Source: Halieaceae bacterium UBA4438
GTDB lineage: Bacteria; Pseudomonadota; Gammaproteobacteria; Pseudomonadales; Halieaceae
Assembly (NCBI GenBank): GCA_002390485.1
Contig: DGPO01000121.1
Span: 1-45,396, forward strand
DNA: 45,396 nucleotides
Reading direction: 5' to 3'
Both the position numbers and the translations under genes were made by a program. How positions within the stretch are numbered: position 1 is the first letter of the stretch; each line of letters begins with the position of its first letter. Shown here in pieces: positions 8,094-16,751 of this stretch. The notes beneath the pieces are model-generated. The model was given only the letters and a program-made list of their open reading frames with translations, was not told the origin of the DNA and did not search any database.

Positions 8094-9236
8094 GTGACTG
8101 CCGCCTCGCGCGCGTCCAGTTTGGGCGTTATCAAACCCGACCATGCTCACTTCAGTGATGCGCTCTACTTGGAGTCGGGTGAGGTACTCGATGAGTTTGA
8201 GCTCGTTTACGAGACCTATGGCGCCCTGCAACCCGATGGGAACAATGCCATCCTCATTTGTCATGCATTATCAGGAAATCACCACGCCGCGGGCTTTCAT
8301 AGCGAGGCTGATACCAAGCCTGGATGGTGGGACACGGTCATCGGGCCAGGTAAGCCCATTGATACGAATCGCTTTTTCGTGGTCTGTCCCAACAATATTG
8401 GGGGCTGCAATGGCTCAACAGGGCCCGCTAGTATCAGTAAAACAACGGGTAAGCCTTGGGGCTCACTTTTTCCTCAAGTGACCGTTGGTGATTGGGTTGA
8501 ATCACAAAAACGGCTCGCTCAGCATCTTGGAATTAACCAATGGGCCGCTGTTGTGGGCGGGAGTCTAGGGGGGATGCAGGCACTGCAATGGTCTGTCACC
8601 TACCCTGACTGGGTGACTCATTGCGTCGTTATTGCAGCCGCGCCGGGTCTCACCGCACAAAATATTGCCTTTAATGAAATCGCGCGTCAGGCCATATTCT
8701 CAGATCCTGATTGGTGTGGAGGCGATTACATTGACGCCAACACGGCACCTGAAAAGGGCATGGCCCTTGCGCGAATGGTCGGGCATCTCACCTACATGTC
8801 GGCCGACAACATGTCAGACCGATTCGGTCGTGAACTGCGCCAAGGAAGCTTCGACCCGGACGACGATGAACAACCCATTTTTCAAGTCGAAAGCTACTTG
8901 CGTTATCAGGGCAGCCAGTTTGCAACTCGGTTCGATGCTAATACCTATGTGCTGATGACACGCGCCCTCGATCGATTCGATCTCGCCGCCAGTTCGGACG
9001 GCGACTTAGCGAAAGCGCTTGAGCACGCGAGTGCAGAGTTCCTTATCCTCTCATTTAGCTCCGACTGGCGTTTCTCACCGGCTCGATCGAGGGAAATCAC
9101 AACCGCGCTCTTAGCAGCCGGCAAGCGCGTCACTTACTCAAACCTTGAATCGGACGCAGGTCATGACGCCTTCTTACTCGAAGAGGCCGATTACATTGCG
9201 CTACTGCATGCCTGGATGCAAAGGGTCGCCGCATGA
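8094..9236 (+). CDS. metX: Homoserine O-acyltransferase MetX
   Basis: MetX is an alpha/beta-hydrolase-fold enzyme that acylates the homoserine hydroxyl for methionine synthesis. The nucleophile is Ser157 in GGSLGGM; the rest of the triad is most likely Asp324 (SSDWRF) and His357 (DAGHDAFL). The NNIGGCNGSTGP oxyanion region is present. The acyl donor cannot be read safely: many gammaproteobacterial MetX proteins use succinyl-CoA rather than acetyl-CoA. The GTG start lies 5 bp after yggT. The end overlaps metW (ATGA); metX-metW pairing is a strong context marker for this pathway. Confidence 0.95.
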   Translation: MTAASRASSLGVIKPDHAHFSDALYLESGEVLDEFELVYETYGALQPDGNNAILICHALSGNHHAAGFHSEADTKPGWWDTVIGPGKPIDTNRFFVVCPNNIGGCNGSTGPASISKTTGKPWGSLFPQVTVGDWVESQKRLAQHLGINQWAAVVGGSLGGMQALQWSVTYPDWVTHCVVIAAAPGLTAQNIAFNEIARQAIFSDPDWCGGDYIDANTAPEKGMALARMVGHLTYMSADNMSDRFGRELRQGSFDPDDDEQPIFQVESYLRYQGSQFATRFDANTYVLMTRALDRFDLAASSDGDLAKALEHASAEFLILSFSSDWRFSPARSREITTALLAAGKRVTYSNLESDAGHDAFLLEEADYIALLHAWMQRVAA

Positions 9237-9823
9237 TGCTGCGCAGTGACGTTGAGACGATCGCAGGCTGGGTAGGTAACGGCAGCAAAGTGCTGGATTT
9301 AGGTTGCGGCAGTGGTGACCTGCTGGCCAAGCTTTCTTTGGAAAAAGGTATCGATGGTGTGGGTGTTGATATTGACACCAAAAATCTCACCACGGCCCTA
9401 ACAAAGGGGCTGCGGGTCATTCAGCAAGATATGGAAGACGGACTCCCTAATTTTGAAAATACCCAGTTTGACGTGGTGATCATCGCCGATTCTCTACAAG
9501 TGCTAAAACGGCCCCATGCCATGCTGGCTCGAGTGGTTCAAATTGGTCACGAGGCCATTGTCAGCTTCCCTAATTTTGGGCATTGGCGTTCTCGATTGTC
9601 GCTACTCTTAAGTGGCCGAATGCCAAAAACGAAAGCGCTGCCCTACAGCTGGTTTGACACGCCCAATATTCATTTCTGCACTGTGGCTGATTTTGAGTCA
9701 CTTTGCAGGCAACTCGATATTGAAATTATTGAACGTAAAGTCTCTGGAGATAGAACTTATTTGGCGAAAATCTGGCCCAATATTTTTGCAAAGTCCGCCA
9801 GCTACAGGATCCGACACCGATGA
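9233..9823 (+). CDS. metW: Methionine biosynthesis protein MetW (SAM-dependent methyltransferase fold)
   Basis: MetW is a small class-I methyltransferase-fold protein encoded with metX in many bacteria. Recent work in other species suggests it is needed for MetX activity, but its exact role here is inference. The SAM-binding motif VLDLGCGSGDLLAKL is near residues 20-34, GVDID at the end of strand 2, and the family-typical VSFPNFGHW and PYSWFDTPNIHF blocks follow. The length is 196 residues. It overlaps metX and the next gene by four bases each, so all three look translationally coupled. Confidence 0.94.
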   Translation: MMLRSDVETIAGWVGNGSKVLDLGCGSGDLLAKLSLEKGIDGVGVDIDTKNLTTALTKGLRVIQQDMEDGLPNFENTQFDVVIIADSLQVLKRPHAMLARVVQIGHEAIVSFPNFGHWRSRLSLLLSGRMPKTKALPYSWFDTPNIHFCTVADFESLCRQLDIEIIERKVSGDRTYLAKIWPNIFAKSASYRIRHR

Positions 9824-10248
9824 AATACCTCCTTGCCGTCAGTCTCATGCTCTGGTCTACCTTAGTAGCGGGTCAACAATCTGAGCGATTCGATCAATTT
9901 GAACTGCATTACAGCATTGTTTATTCCACCTTTTTAACACCTGAGATCGCCGCGGAATTTGGCATACCACGCGGCAAAGACAAAGCGATGCTGACACTGT
10001 CGGTCCGAGATGCCGAAGCGAGCGATGTTGAGGGGCGGCCCATGCGCATTAAAGGCCGGACTTGGGATCTCATCACCGGTGGCGATATGACGATAAAAGA
10101 GGTCAGAGAAGGGCGTGCAACTTATTACCTCATCCCCTTTGAATTCTTAGATCGAGAATATCGATTCTTCGAATTCGACTTCACGCCCGAGGGGTCAGAG
10201 CAAACGTATCGCTATAAGTTCAAAACACAGCTTTGGCGCCAGGAATAA
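9820..10248 (+). CDS. DUF4426 periplasmic protein
   Basis: This 142-residue protein has a cleavable signal peptide (residues 1 to about 18, with AGQQ at the predicted cut) and a beta-rich DUF4426 body including HYSIVYSTFLTPEIA, EGRATYYLIPFEF and a C-terminal strand ending KTQLWRQE. The function is unknown. The gene is consistently found between metW and rdgB in Pseudomonas and relatives. No cysteine follows the signal peptide, so it is probably a soluble periplasmic protein and not a lipoprotein. Confidence 0.85.
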   Translation: MKYLLAVSLMLWSTLVAGQQSERFDQFELHYSIVYSTFLTPEIAAEFGIPRGKDKAMLTLSVRDAEASDVEGRPMRIKGRTWDLITGGDMTIKEVREGRATYYLIPFEFLDREYRFFEFDFTPEGSEQTYRYKFKTQLWRQE

Positions 10249-10254
10249 ACCACA

Positions 10255-10842
10255 ATGACCTTTGTTCTAGCGAGTAATAACGCAGGAAAACTTCGTGAGT
10301 TCGCGCCACTGTTTGAGTCAATGGGACTCGAAGTTGTCGCGCAGCGTGATTTCGCTGTATCCGATGCTGAAGAGACGGGCCTGTCGTTCATTGAAAACGC
10401 GATTCTCAAAGCCCGACATGCCGCCCACGCAACGGGGCGACCTGCCATTGCGGACGACTCGGGTCTCGTAGTGCCGGCCCTAGGAGGCGCACCGGGCATC
10501 TATTCGGCGCGCTACTCGGGTGGGGGTGATACTGAAAACAACACCAAGCTGCTGAGTGAGATGAGTCATCTTACAGGGGAGGATCGGGCGGCGTTTTACG
10601 TCGCGGTTATCGCTGTCGTCATGTCCGAGTCCGACCCCCTACCCATTATCGCCGAGGGCCGTTGGTACGGAGAAATTAGCTTCGAGCGATCGGGTACTGG
10701 CGGTTTCGGTTATGACCCACTTTTCATACCAGAATCATCGAGCTGCACGGCGGCGGAAATGTCTCTCGCTGAAAAGCAAGCGCTCAGTCACCGCGCAAAA
10801 GCGCTTAAGGCGCTTGCCCCGAAATTATTAAACTGCCAGTGA
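10255..10842 (+). CDS. rdgB: XTP/dITP diphosphatase RdgB
   Basis: RdgB hydrolyses non-canonical purine nucleotides such as dITP and XTP to monophosphates, keeping them out of DNA. Family motifs are complete: LASNNAGKLREF at the N-terminus, ETGLSFIENAILKARHA, ADDSGLVV, GIYSARY and GGFGYDPLF, then LSHRAKAL near the C-terminus. The 195-residue length is standard. It begins six bases after the DUF4426 gene and ends in a GTGA overlap with hemW. Confidence 0.97.
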   Translation: MTFVLASNNAGKLREFAPLFESMGLEVVAQRDFAVSDAEETGLSFIENAILKARHAAHATGRPAIADDSGLVVPALGGAPGIYSARYSGGGDTENNTKLLSEMSHLTGEDRAAFYVAVIAVVMSESDPLPIIAEGRWYGEISFERSGTGGFGYDPLFIPESSSCTAAEMSLAEKQALSHRAKALKALAPKLLNCQ

Positions 10843-11987
10843 ATCACCGCCTACCCTTATCGCTCTATGTGCATATTCCTTGGTGCGAGCGAAAGTGCCC
10901 CTACTGTGACTTCAACTCCCACGAAAATTTTAACCCCGCCCTAGAACAGCCTTACGTCACCGCATTACTTAATGATCTAGAGCAACAACTTGATTGGGTG
11001 CAAGGTCGTGAAATCACGTCAATTTTCTTCGGCGGCGGCACACCTAGCCTATTTTCAGCGAAAGCGATTGCCAACATTTTAGACGGGATCACCCATCGAC
11101 TGTCGCTCTCTGAATCCTGCGAAATTACGCTTGAAAGTAATCCAGGCAGCGCCGAAGCCAGCAAGTACAGTTCTTATAGAACGGCAGGCGTTAACCGTCT
11201 GAGTATCGGCATTCAGAGTTTTGAAGACGACAAACTCGAGGGGCTAGGGCGCGTTCATTCGGCCAACGAAGCGATTCGTGCCGTTGAAATGGCGCATGAG
11301 GCACAGTTTAAGCGGGTAAATGTGGATCTGATGTATGGCCTGCCCCATCAGAATCCCGCTAATGCACTGAGTGACGTGCAGATCGCCTTAAGTCTGGGCG
11401 TGGAACATATTTCTTGGTACCAGCTTACGATCGAGCGAAACACGGCATTTTGGTCTTCGCCGCCTAAGTTACCCTCCGAAGAGCTCATCGAGCCCATGCA
11501 GTCGCAAGTCGCTCGCCTCATGGCCGAAAAAGCGATGACGCAATATGAAGTCTCCGCCTGGAGCAAAAAAGGCCAAGAGGCACGTCACAATCTTAATTAC
11601 TGGCGTTTTGGTGACTACTTAGCCATTGGCGCAGGCGCACATGGAAAAGTCACGCTGTCGAACGAGGTCTTTCGGTTCCAGCGCACGCGGCAACCTCAGC
11701 ATTATATTGGGCAATTTTCTGACCCCTCGGCCACCGCGTCCAGCGACGATTTAAAGCCAATTGTGTCTGCTGATTTGCCCGGCGAATTTATGATGAATGC
11801 TTTGAGGCTTAAGCACGGTGTCCTCGATTCTGTTTTTGAAACGCGCACCGGGCAATCGGTTGAGGTCATCGCAGCACAGCGTGCAGCGCTTGTGAACTTA
11901 GGCCTGATGGATGCCGACGTTACACGTCTACGCGCAACGGATCTGGGTTATCGCCATTTGGATAGTTTGATCGAGCGATTTATTTAA
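10839..11987 (+). CDS. hemW: Radical SAM heme chaperone HemW
   Basis: HemW is a radical SAM protein that binds heme and is implicated in delivering it to respiratory proteins. The iron-sulfur motif is CERKCPYCDFNSH near residues 15-27. The Phe after the third Cys, where true HemN coproporphyrinogen dehydrogenase has a fourth Cys, marks HemW. FFGGGTPSL, SIGIQSF and VNVDLMYGLP are further family blocks. The C-terminal HemN_C domain is present, and the 382-residue length is typical. The GTG start overlaps the rdgB stop. The stop shares a TTAA with the convergent trmB stop. Confidence 0.95.
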   Translation: MNHRLPLSLYVHIPWCERKCPYCDFNSHENFNPALEQPYVTALLNDLEQQLDWVQGREITSIFFGGGTPSLFSAKAIANILDGITHRLSLSESCEITLESNPGSAEASKYSSYRTAGVNRLSIGIQSFEDDKLEGLGRVHSANEAIRAVEMAHEAQFKRVNVDLMYGLPHQNPANALSDVQIALSLGVEHISWYQLTIERNTAFWSSPPKLPSEELIEPMQSQVARLMAEKAMTQYEVSAWSKKGQEARHNLNYWRFGDYLAIGAGAHGKVTLSNEVFRFQRTRQPQHYIGQFSDPSATASSDDLKPIVSADLPGEFMMNALRLKHGVLDSVFETRTGQSVEVIAAQRAALVNLGLMDADVTRLRATDLGYRHLDSLIERFI

Positions 11988-12676
11988 CGCGCGCGTTTCT
12001 GAAACAACAGATCCCAAACGCCGTGGCCTAAACGATGACCGCGGCGCTCAAATTTTGTCTCCGGTCGCGACTCAGGTCTGGGAATAAATTGTTGGGCGCC
12101 CGCGACATTCCGCACATTTTGATTATTTTCGAGCACCGCCATCATGTGCTCGGCATAGGGCTGCCAATCTGTCGCCAAGTGTATTCTTCCCGCAGGGGCT
12201 AAGCGTGTCAGCAACAGATCCACAAAGTCAGGCTGAATAAGGCGGCGCTTATGATGGCGTTTTTTGTGCCAGGGATCGGGGAAAAAAATCTGAATAAGAT
12301 CAATGGTTTGGGGTGGAATCGATACTTCGAGAACGCGCACCGCATCCTCGGCAAAGACTTTAATATTTTCAATGCCGCGCTTTTCCACCTCGGCAAATAA
12401 CTTGCCAACACCGGGTTTATGCACCTCCAGACCGAGGTATCGATACGTCGGATTCTGCTCAGCCATTGCGAGCAAACTGTCACCCATTCCAAAACCAATC
12501 TCGACAACGCGAGGCCCGTTGACCGCGTAGCTGTGCTCCCAGTCAAACTGCGACTCGGTCAGGCTAAAGCCGTGCTTGGGGAAAACCTCATTCCAGCCCT
12601 TTTGTTGGCTGCCCGTCATTCGACCCGCACGAATCACGAAACTCTTTATCTTGTGTGACAGTTCCTGATCAGACAT
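11984..12676 (-). CDS. trmB: tRNA (guanine-N7-)-methyltransferase TrmB
   Basis: TrmB makes m7G46 in the variable loop of tRNAs using SAM. Visible motifs are VVEIGFGMGDSLLAMA (SAM motif I), GLEVHKPG (motif II), the signature FFPDPWHKKRHHKRRL, and the C-terminal SRPETKFERRGHRLGHGV. The start is taken at the ATG at 12676, giving 230 residues and an 8-bp overlap with the upstream DUF423 gene. An in-frame GTG at 12715 is possible but adds a tail not typical of the family. Neither has a strong ribosome-binding site, which suggests coupling to DUF423. Confidence 0.93.
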   Translation of the reverse strand: MSDQELSHKIKSFVIRAGRMTGSQQKGWNEVFPKHGFSLTESQFDWEHSYAVNGPRVVEIGFGMGDSLLAMAEQNPTYRYLGLEVHKPGVGKLFAEVEKRGIENIKVFAEDAVRVLEVSIPPQTIDLIQIFFPDPWHKKRHHKRRLIQPDFVDLLLTRLAPAGRIHLATDWQPYAEHMMAVLENNQNVRNVAGAQQFIPRPESRPETKFERRGHRLGHGVWDLLFQKRAR

Positions 12677-13055
12677 CGGGGTCGTGACTTTTCTGAACTG
12701 CCGCAAAAAATGCACAGGCCCATCCAGCTAATAGACTCACACCACCAAGAGGGGTAACCGCACCCAGTTGCGGGGTGTCAGTCAGCACGAGCAGGTACAG
12801 ACTCCCCGAAAACAGACAGACGCCGATTACAAAGAACGTCTGCGCACGTTGTAACCAGACACTGTGTTTATTATCGAGGGCCGCGGATAACGCAATCATC
12901 GCCAGCGCGTGCAGGGAATGGTAGTGGACAGCAACTGTCCAGGTCTCTACGCGCGCCAAGGAAACTCGAGACTCCAGTGCGTGCGCGCCAAACGCGCCAA
13001 ACGCGACCGCGACGAACGCCAGAAAACATGCAATAGCGACAAAGGAGAAACGCAT
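12669..13055 (-). CDS. DUF423 family (YgdD-like) membrane protein
   Basis: This 128-residue protein has four predicted hydrophobic helices and the family's AFGAFGAHAL motif near residues 18-27, LHALAMIAL and a central GVCLFSGSLYLLVL stretch followed by GAVTPLGG. These identify DUF423, a conserved inner-membrane family of unknown activity. It begins 12 bp after rpoH and overlaps trmB by 8 bp, so it is probably co-transcribed with both. No clear Shine-Dalgarno sequence precedes the ATG. Confidence 0.9.
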   Translation of the reverse strand: MRFSFVAIACFLAFVAVAFGAFGAHALESRVSLARVETWTVAVHYHSLHALAMIALSAALDNKHSVWLQRAQTFFVIGVCLFSGSLYLLVLTDTPQLGAVTPLGGVSLLAGWACAFFAAVQKSHDPDV

Positions 13056-13067
13056 TAATCGAGTGGC

Positions 13068-13943
13068 TTAAGCAACAATTCCTGCGCGAAGTTTTTTCAT
13101 GGCATTATTTTCAAGCTGGCGAATACGCTCAGCTGAGACGCCGTACTCCTCTGCAAGCTCGTGCAATGTTGTCTTCGGTTCTGCCAACCAACGTCGAGCC
13201 ACAATATCGCGACTTCGGGGATCCAGCGCAGACATTGCCGCGCTAAGTTGAGTGCCTTTGTGAGCAACACAATCAGCCGCTTCCACCACCGTGGCCGGGT
13301 CTGTTGATTGATCCTCCAAATACTGTTGTGGTGCCTGCCAAGACGACTCTTCGTCCATATCAACTGGCAAATCGAACGCCAAATCTCGACTCGACAAGCG
13401 GCTTTCCATGCGGGTCACTTCCGATGGCTCGACACCCAAGTCTTGCGCAATCGCAATGGTCTCATCCTGCGTTAACCAATGAGTTCCCGTCTTTCGGCTT
13501 CGCAAGTTGAAGAATAATTTGCGCTGAGCCTTGGTCGTCGCAACTTTCACAATGCGCCAATTCTTGAGCACGTACTCGTGCATCTCAGCTTTAATCCAGT
13601 GCACTGCAAAAGAGACCAACCGGACACCTTTCGTCGGGTCAAAGCGTTTTACCGCCTTCATCAATCCGACATTCCCTTCTTGAATGAGATCCGCCTCTTG
13701 AAGACCATAACCCGAGTAACTGCGCGCCACATGCACCACAAATCGTAAGTGAGCGAGTACTAACTCTCTCGCAGAGTCAACGCTGTTGTCATAAAAAAGG
13801 CGCTCGGCCAATTCCTGCTCTCGCTCAGCGGACAGCATAGGAATCGCACTCACAGTTTGAACGTACGCACCTAGGTTGGCGCCAGGCACCATATTTAAGA
13901 TCGCGTTTGGCGTCATTGAAACTGAAGTATTTGTCTCAGTCAT
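13068..13943 (-). CDS. rpoH: Heat-shock sigma factor RpoH (sigma-32)
   Basis: RpoH directs RNA polymerase to heat-shock promoters. This 291-residue protein has region 2 (LVLAHLRFVVHVARSYSGYGLQ, ADLIQEGNVGLMKAV), region 2.4 (HWIKAEMHEYVLKNWRIVK), the RpoH box QRKLFFNLR at 140-148 that is diagnostic for this class, and region 4.2 with YGVSAERIRQLENNAMKKLR. The start is the ATG at 13943, with TAGGAG 8-9 bases upstream; a longer reading to 13979 would begin inside the operator described below. It follows ftsX at an 80-bp gap. A perfect CIRCE palindrome covers the predicted promoter, so HrcA repression is likely. Confidence 0.96.
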   Translation of the reverse strand: MTETNTSVSMTPNAILNMVPGANLGAYVQTVSAIPMLSAEREQELAERLFYDNSVDSARELVLAHLRFVVHVARSYSGYGLQEADLIQEGNVGLMKAVKRFDPTKGVRLVSFAVHWIKAEMHEYVLKNWRIVKVATTKAQRKLFFNLRSRKTGTHWLTQDETIAIAQDLGVEPSEVTRMESRLSSRDLAFDLPVDMDEESSWQAPQQYLEDQSTDPATVVEAADCVAHKGTQLSAAMSALDPRSRDIVARRWLAEPKTTLHELAEEYGVSAERIRQLENNAMKKLRAGIVA

Positions 13944-13969
13944 ATCCAAAACTCCTAACATAGCCGCAA

Positions 13970-13999
13970 ATTTTAGCACTCTTGTTGTGAGAGTGCTAA
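13970..13999 (-). promoter_or_regulatory. Predicted sigma-70 type promoter of rpoH overlapping CIRCE
   Basis: On the minus strand a -35-like TTAGCA (13999-13994) and a -10 TAAAAT (13975-13970, five of six matches) are separated by 18 bases. The operator therefore spans the promoter from -35 into -10, an arrangement in which bound HrcA would block RNA polymerase. The start site would fall near 13963, giving a leader of about 20 nt with TAGGAG before the ATG. The -35 box is weak, so this is a prediction. Confidence 0.5.
13973..13999. promoter_or_regulatory. CIRCE operator (HrcA binding site) upstream of rpoH
   Basis: The + strand reads TTAGCACTC, nine bases (TTGTTGTGA), then GAGTGCTAA. This is the exact CIRCE consensus, nine-base inverted repeats separated by nine bases, with no mismatch. 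CIRCE is the operator of the HrcA repressor, usually found before groESL or dnaK operons. Here it lies 30-56 bp upstream of the rpoH start and between ftsX and rpoH. HrcA itself is not in the window; its presence in the genome is a prediction. Confidence 0.95.
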
Positions 14000-14023
14000 C
14001 TGAGCCAAAAAGTTCCTCGGAAT

Positions 14024-14989
14024 TTAGCGGGGCTTGATTCGTGTTAAATGCAGCTGAACGGAATACCAGGCGCTGATTAATCCCAAAATAGCGCCTATCG
14101 AAATAAGCACCAATAACTCAGACAGGATTAGCGAGGGTACTGAAGGTGCCTGATCGTACAAATCAAATAAACGTTTTACTGGGCCGTCTAACATCAGCAG
14201 TGCAGCACCGCTGAGCAACCCCCCAAAGACACCCCCCAGTGCGCCACTTAATAATCCTGTGTACAAAAAAGGCCGTCTCGCAAAGGCATTGCCACCCCCA
14301 ATGAGCTTAATCACAACGATCTCATCACGGCGAGCCTCGATGCCAAGGCGCAGCGTGTTACCGAGTGTTAGCACAACACCCACCGACATAACGACCCCGA
14401 GAACCATGGCAATCGTCCTCAATAAATCGGTGAACGCATTTAGCCGCTCCAACCACCGACTGTCTAGAATCACTTGCGAGACGCCTGCCAGCGAACCGAG
14501 ATCGACCTGCAGTTGTTCAATGCCCGCAAGGCGAGTGTTGGCGCTTGGATAGACCCATAGCGTGTGGGGGAGTGGGTTTCGATTAAGTTTTTGGACCAAA
14601 CTCTCAAGTCCTGTCGCGCTCACAAAATCCGCGAGTGCGCTGTCGCGGTCGACCACTTTGACGTCGGCAATACCTGGTTTGCGAAGAATCTCGGTACGCA
14701 ACTTGTCAGCGTCCTCAAGCGATGCATCTTGTCCAAGCAACACTGAAAGCTGAGGCGGCGCATCAATTTGAGAAATCTCTCCCTGTACCGTGGCGGCTAA
14801 CGATAAACCCAAGCTGGGGACTGCAAGCGCCACGCCGATGACCAAAACAGTCAGAAAGCTCGCAATGGGCTCCCGAAGCAGTTTATCGACACTGATCAGT
14901 GCAGCCTGACGGTGATGGTGCGCCCAGGCACTCAGTGCTGAGCGCGGACCCGCACCTATTCCTGCTGTGGTCGTTTGCGAATTACTCAC
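14024..14989 (-). CDS. ftsX: Cell division protein FtsX
   Basis: FtsX is the membrane subunit of FtsEX, which activates septal peptidoglycan hydrolases through the divisome. It has an N-terminal cytoplasmic tail, a first membrane helix (about residues 43-66), a periplasmic domain (about 67-185), and three further C-terminal helices. ARRDEIVVIKLIGG at about 218-231 is the conserved coupling segment typical of FtsX/MacB-like permeases. The 321-residue length fits. Its GTG start overlaps the ftsE stop (GTGA). Confidence 0.95.
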   Translation of the reverse strand: MSNSQTTTAGIGAGPRSALSAWAHHHRQAALISVDKLLREPIASFLTVLVIGVALAVPSLGLSLAATVQGEISQIDAPPQLSVLLGQDASLEDADKLRTEILRKPGIADVKVVDRDSALADFVSATGLESLVQKLNRNPLPHTLWVYPSANTRLAGIEQLQVDLGSLAGVSQVILDSRWLERLNAFTDLLRTIAMVLGVVMSVGVVLTLGNTLRLGIEARRDEIVVIKLIGGGNAFARRPFLYTGLLSGALGGVFGGLLSGAALLMLDGPVKRLFDLYDQAPSVPSLILSELLVLISIGAILGLISAWYSVQLHLTRIKPR

Positions 14990-15669
14990 TCATTGATTCC
15001 CCGCGACACACCACCCAGAGTGATCAACCGCCCTCGGTCGAGCGTTAATATTCGCTGCGACATTCGCGAGATCAATGCCAGATCGTGGCTTGCCACGATT
15101 ACAGTCACACCGACGCTATTAAACGCAGAGAAAAGGCCCATAATTTCTGCCGAAAGCTGGGGGTCTAAGTTGCCCGTTGGTTCATCAGCGATCAAGATTT
15201 TAGGCCTCGCTACAACAGCCCTAGCAATACCAATGCGTTGTTGCTCACCACCTGACAAGGCATCAGGCGCGGCGCGCTCTCGGTCAAGCAGACCCACTTT
15301 GTCTAAGGCCGCGCGTACTCTTCGGTCAATATCTCGTTTTGTAAATCCAGCGATCTCTAAAGGTAAGGCAACGTTGTGATAGACCGATCGGTCGGCTAGC
15401 AACTTATGATCTTGAAACACAACGCCAAAATCTTGCCGGTACTTCGCAATACGCGACTCTTTTACTTTTGACAGCGGCCGCCCACCCACTGACACCTCGC
15501 CCGAAGAGGCTCGATCAAGGAGCAGTAGAAGCCTTAGGAGTGTGCTCTTGCCTGCGCCAGAATGGCCCGTTAAAAAGGCCATTTCGCCACTGCGCATTTC
15601 AAATGACAAATCGCTCAGAGCCTCGCGATGCTCGTAGCGTTTGTTCACTCGATCAAAGACAAGGTCCAT
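14986..15669 (-). CDS. ftsE: Cell division ATP-binding protein FtsE
   Basis: FtsE is the ATPase partner of FtsX at the division site. Walker A is GHSGAGKST near residues 35-43, the Q-loop is in VVFQDHKLL, the ABC signature is LSGGEQQRIGIARAV, Walker B is KILIADEPTGNLDP, and the H-loop His is in VIVASHDL. The 227-residue length is typical. It lies five bases after ftsY in the conserved ftsY-ftsE-ftsX-rpoH order, also seen in Escherichia coli. Confidence 0.97.
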   Translation of the reverse strand: MDLVFDRVNKRYEHREALSDLSFEMRSGEMAFLTGHSGAGKSTLLRLLLLLDRASSGEVSVGGRPLSKVKESRIAKYRQDFGVVFQDHKLLADRSVYHNVALPLEIAGFTKRDIDRRVRAALDKVGLLDRERAAPDALSGGEQQRIGIARAVVARPKILIADEPTGNLDPQLSAEIMGLFSAFNSVGVTVIVASHDLALISRMSQRILTLDRGRLITLGGVSRGINE

Positions 15670-15674
15670 AATAA

Positions 15675-16673
15675 TTACGTCGTTGTACTGAACAGTGCGT
15701 CGACAAATTCGCGCGCATTAAAGGGGCGGAGATCTTCAATTCCCTCACCAATGCCGATGTACCGAATAGGTCGCTTTGTCTGCTGCCCAATGGCAAAGAC
15801 CACACCGCCCTTTGCCGTGCCGTCAAGCTTCGTCAGCGCGATTCCCGTTACGCCTACCGCCGCATCGAATTCGCGTGCTTGCGATACGGCATTTTGGCCC
15901 GTACCCGAATCGAGTACGAGCAATGTTTCATGCGGCGCGCTGGGGTCTGCCTTTTTAATGACGCGAACAATTTTTTCCAACTCTTCCATCAGATGCGCTT
16001 TGTTATTGAGTCGCCCCGCCGTATCCGCAAGCAACACATCTACGTTGCGCGCGCGCGCAGCCGTAAGCGCGTCGAACAAAACTGATGCGCTGTCGGCGCC
16101 CGTATGCTGAGCAATCACCGGAACGTTATTACGCTCGCCCCACGCCTGCAGCTGTTCTACCGCCGCAGCTCGAAAGGTATCACCCGCTGCCAACATCACC
16201 GTCTGACCTTCAGACAGGTACCGATGTGCAAGCTTGCCAATCGTTGTGGTCTTACCCGCGCCATTAACCCCAACGACCAAAATCACAAGCGGTCCGTCGG
16301 TGGGCTGGTTGAGCGGATGATCGTTATCCGAAAGCGTGGCAACCAAAAGCGCCGTCAATGTCGCCATGACCGCATCAACATCGACCGCTGACTTGCGCGG
16401 ATGAGCCTCGATGAGTTGGTCGATGATGATCTTTGTAGTGGCCACACCCACATCGGCCATCAGCAGCTCAGTCTCCAGGGCCTCAATGACGTCGTCATCA
16501 ATCGTAGCTTTGACGCCGAGCGCATTCTCTAAGCCGGACACCAACGATTGACTCGTTTGACTTAAGCCTGATGTCAGGCGGGAAAACCATGAGACTTGAG
16601 ACTGGCCATCGTCTTCTGTGCCACCAATGTGCGCTTCTTTCGTGACTTTTTGCTTGTGTCCAAACCACTTCAT
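15675..16673 (-). CDS. ftsY: Signal recognition particle receptor FtsY
   Basis: FtsY docks the signal recognition particle and ribosome at the inner membrane for co-translational insertion. The NG domain is complete: the N domain helices at about 45-125, G1 GVNGAGKTTT at 135-144, DTFRAAAVEQL at 165-175, G3 DTAGR at 217-221, and G4 TKLDGTAKGG at 281-290. The acidic A domain is very short (about 45 residues), so the protein is 332 residues against nearly 500 in E. coli; short A domains are common outside enterics. It is divergent from rsmD across 78 bp. Confidence 0.97.
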   Translation of the reverse strand: MKWFGHKQKVTKEAHIGGTEDDGQSQVSWFSRLTSGLSQTSQSLVSGLENALGVKATIDDDVIEALETELLMADVGVATTKIIIDQLIEAHPRKSAVDVDAVMATLTALLVATLSDNDHPLNQPTDGPLVILVVGVNGAGKTTTIGKLAHRYLSEGQTVMLAAGDTFRAAAVEQLQAWGERNNVPVIAQHTGADSASVLFDALTAARARNVDVLLADTAGRLNNKAHLMEELEKIVRVIKKADPSAPHETLLVLDSGTGQNAVSQAREFDAAVGVTGIALTKLDGTAKGGVVFAIGQQTKRPIRYIGIGEGIEDLRPFNAREFVDALFSTTT

Positions 16674-16751
16674 ACTAATTTTAACGTCCCTAAATGAAAC
16701 AAGCCGCTGCGATGAGCGCTATGCTACTTTAGTCTAACATTAGGTACTCGC

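Noticed and set aside
10839..11987. Calling the radical SAM gene hemN.
   Set aside because: The cluster motif is CxxxCxxCxF without the fourth cysteine, and the CDFNSH form marks HemW.
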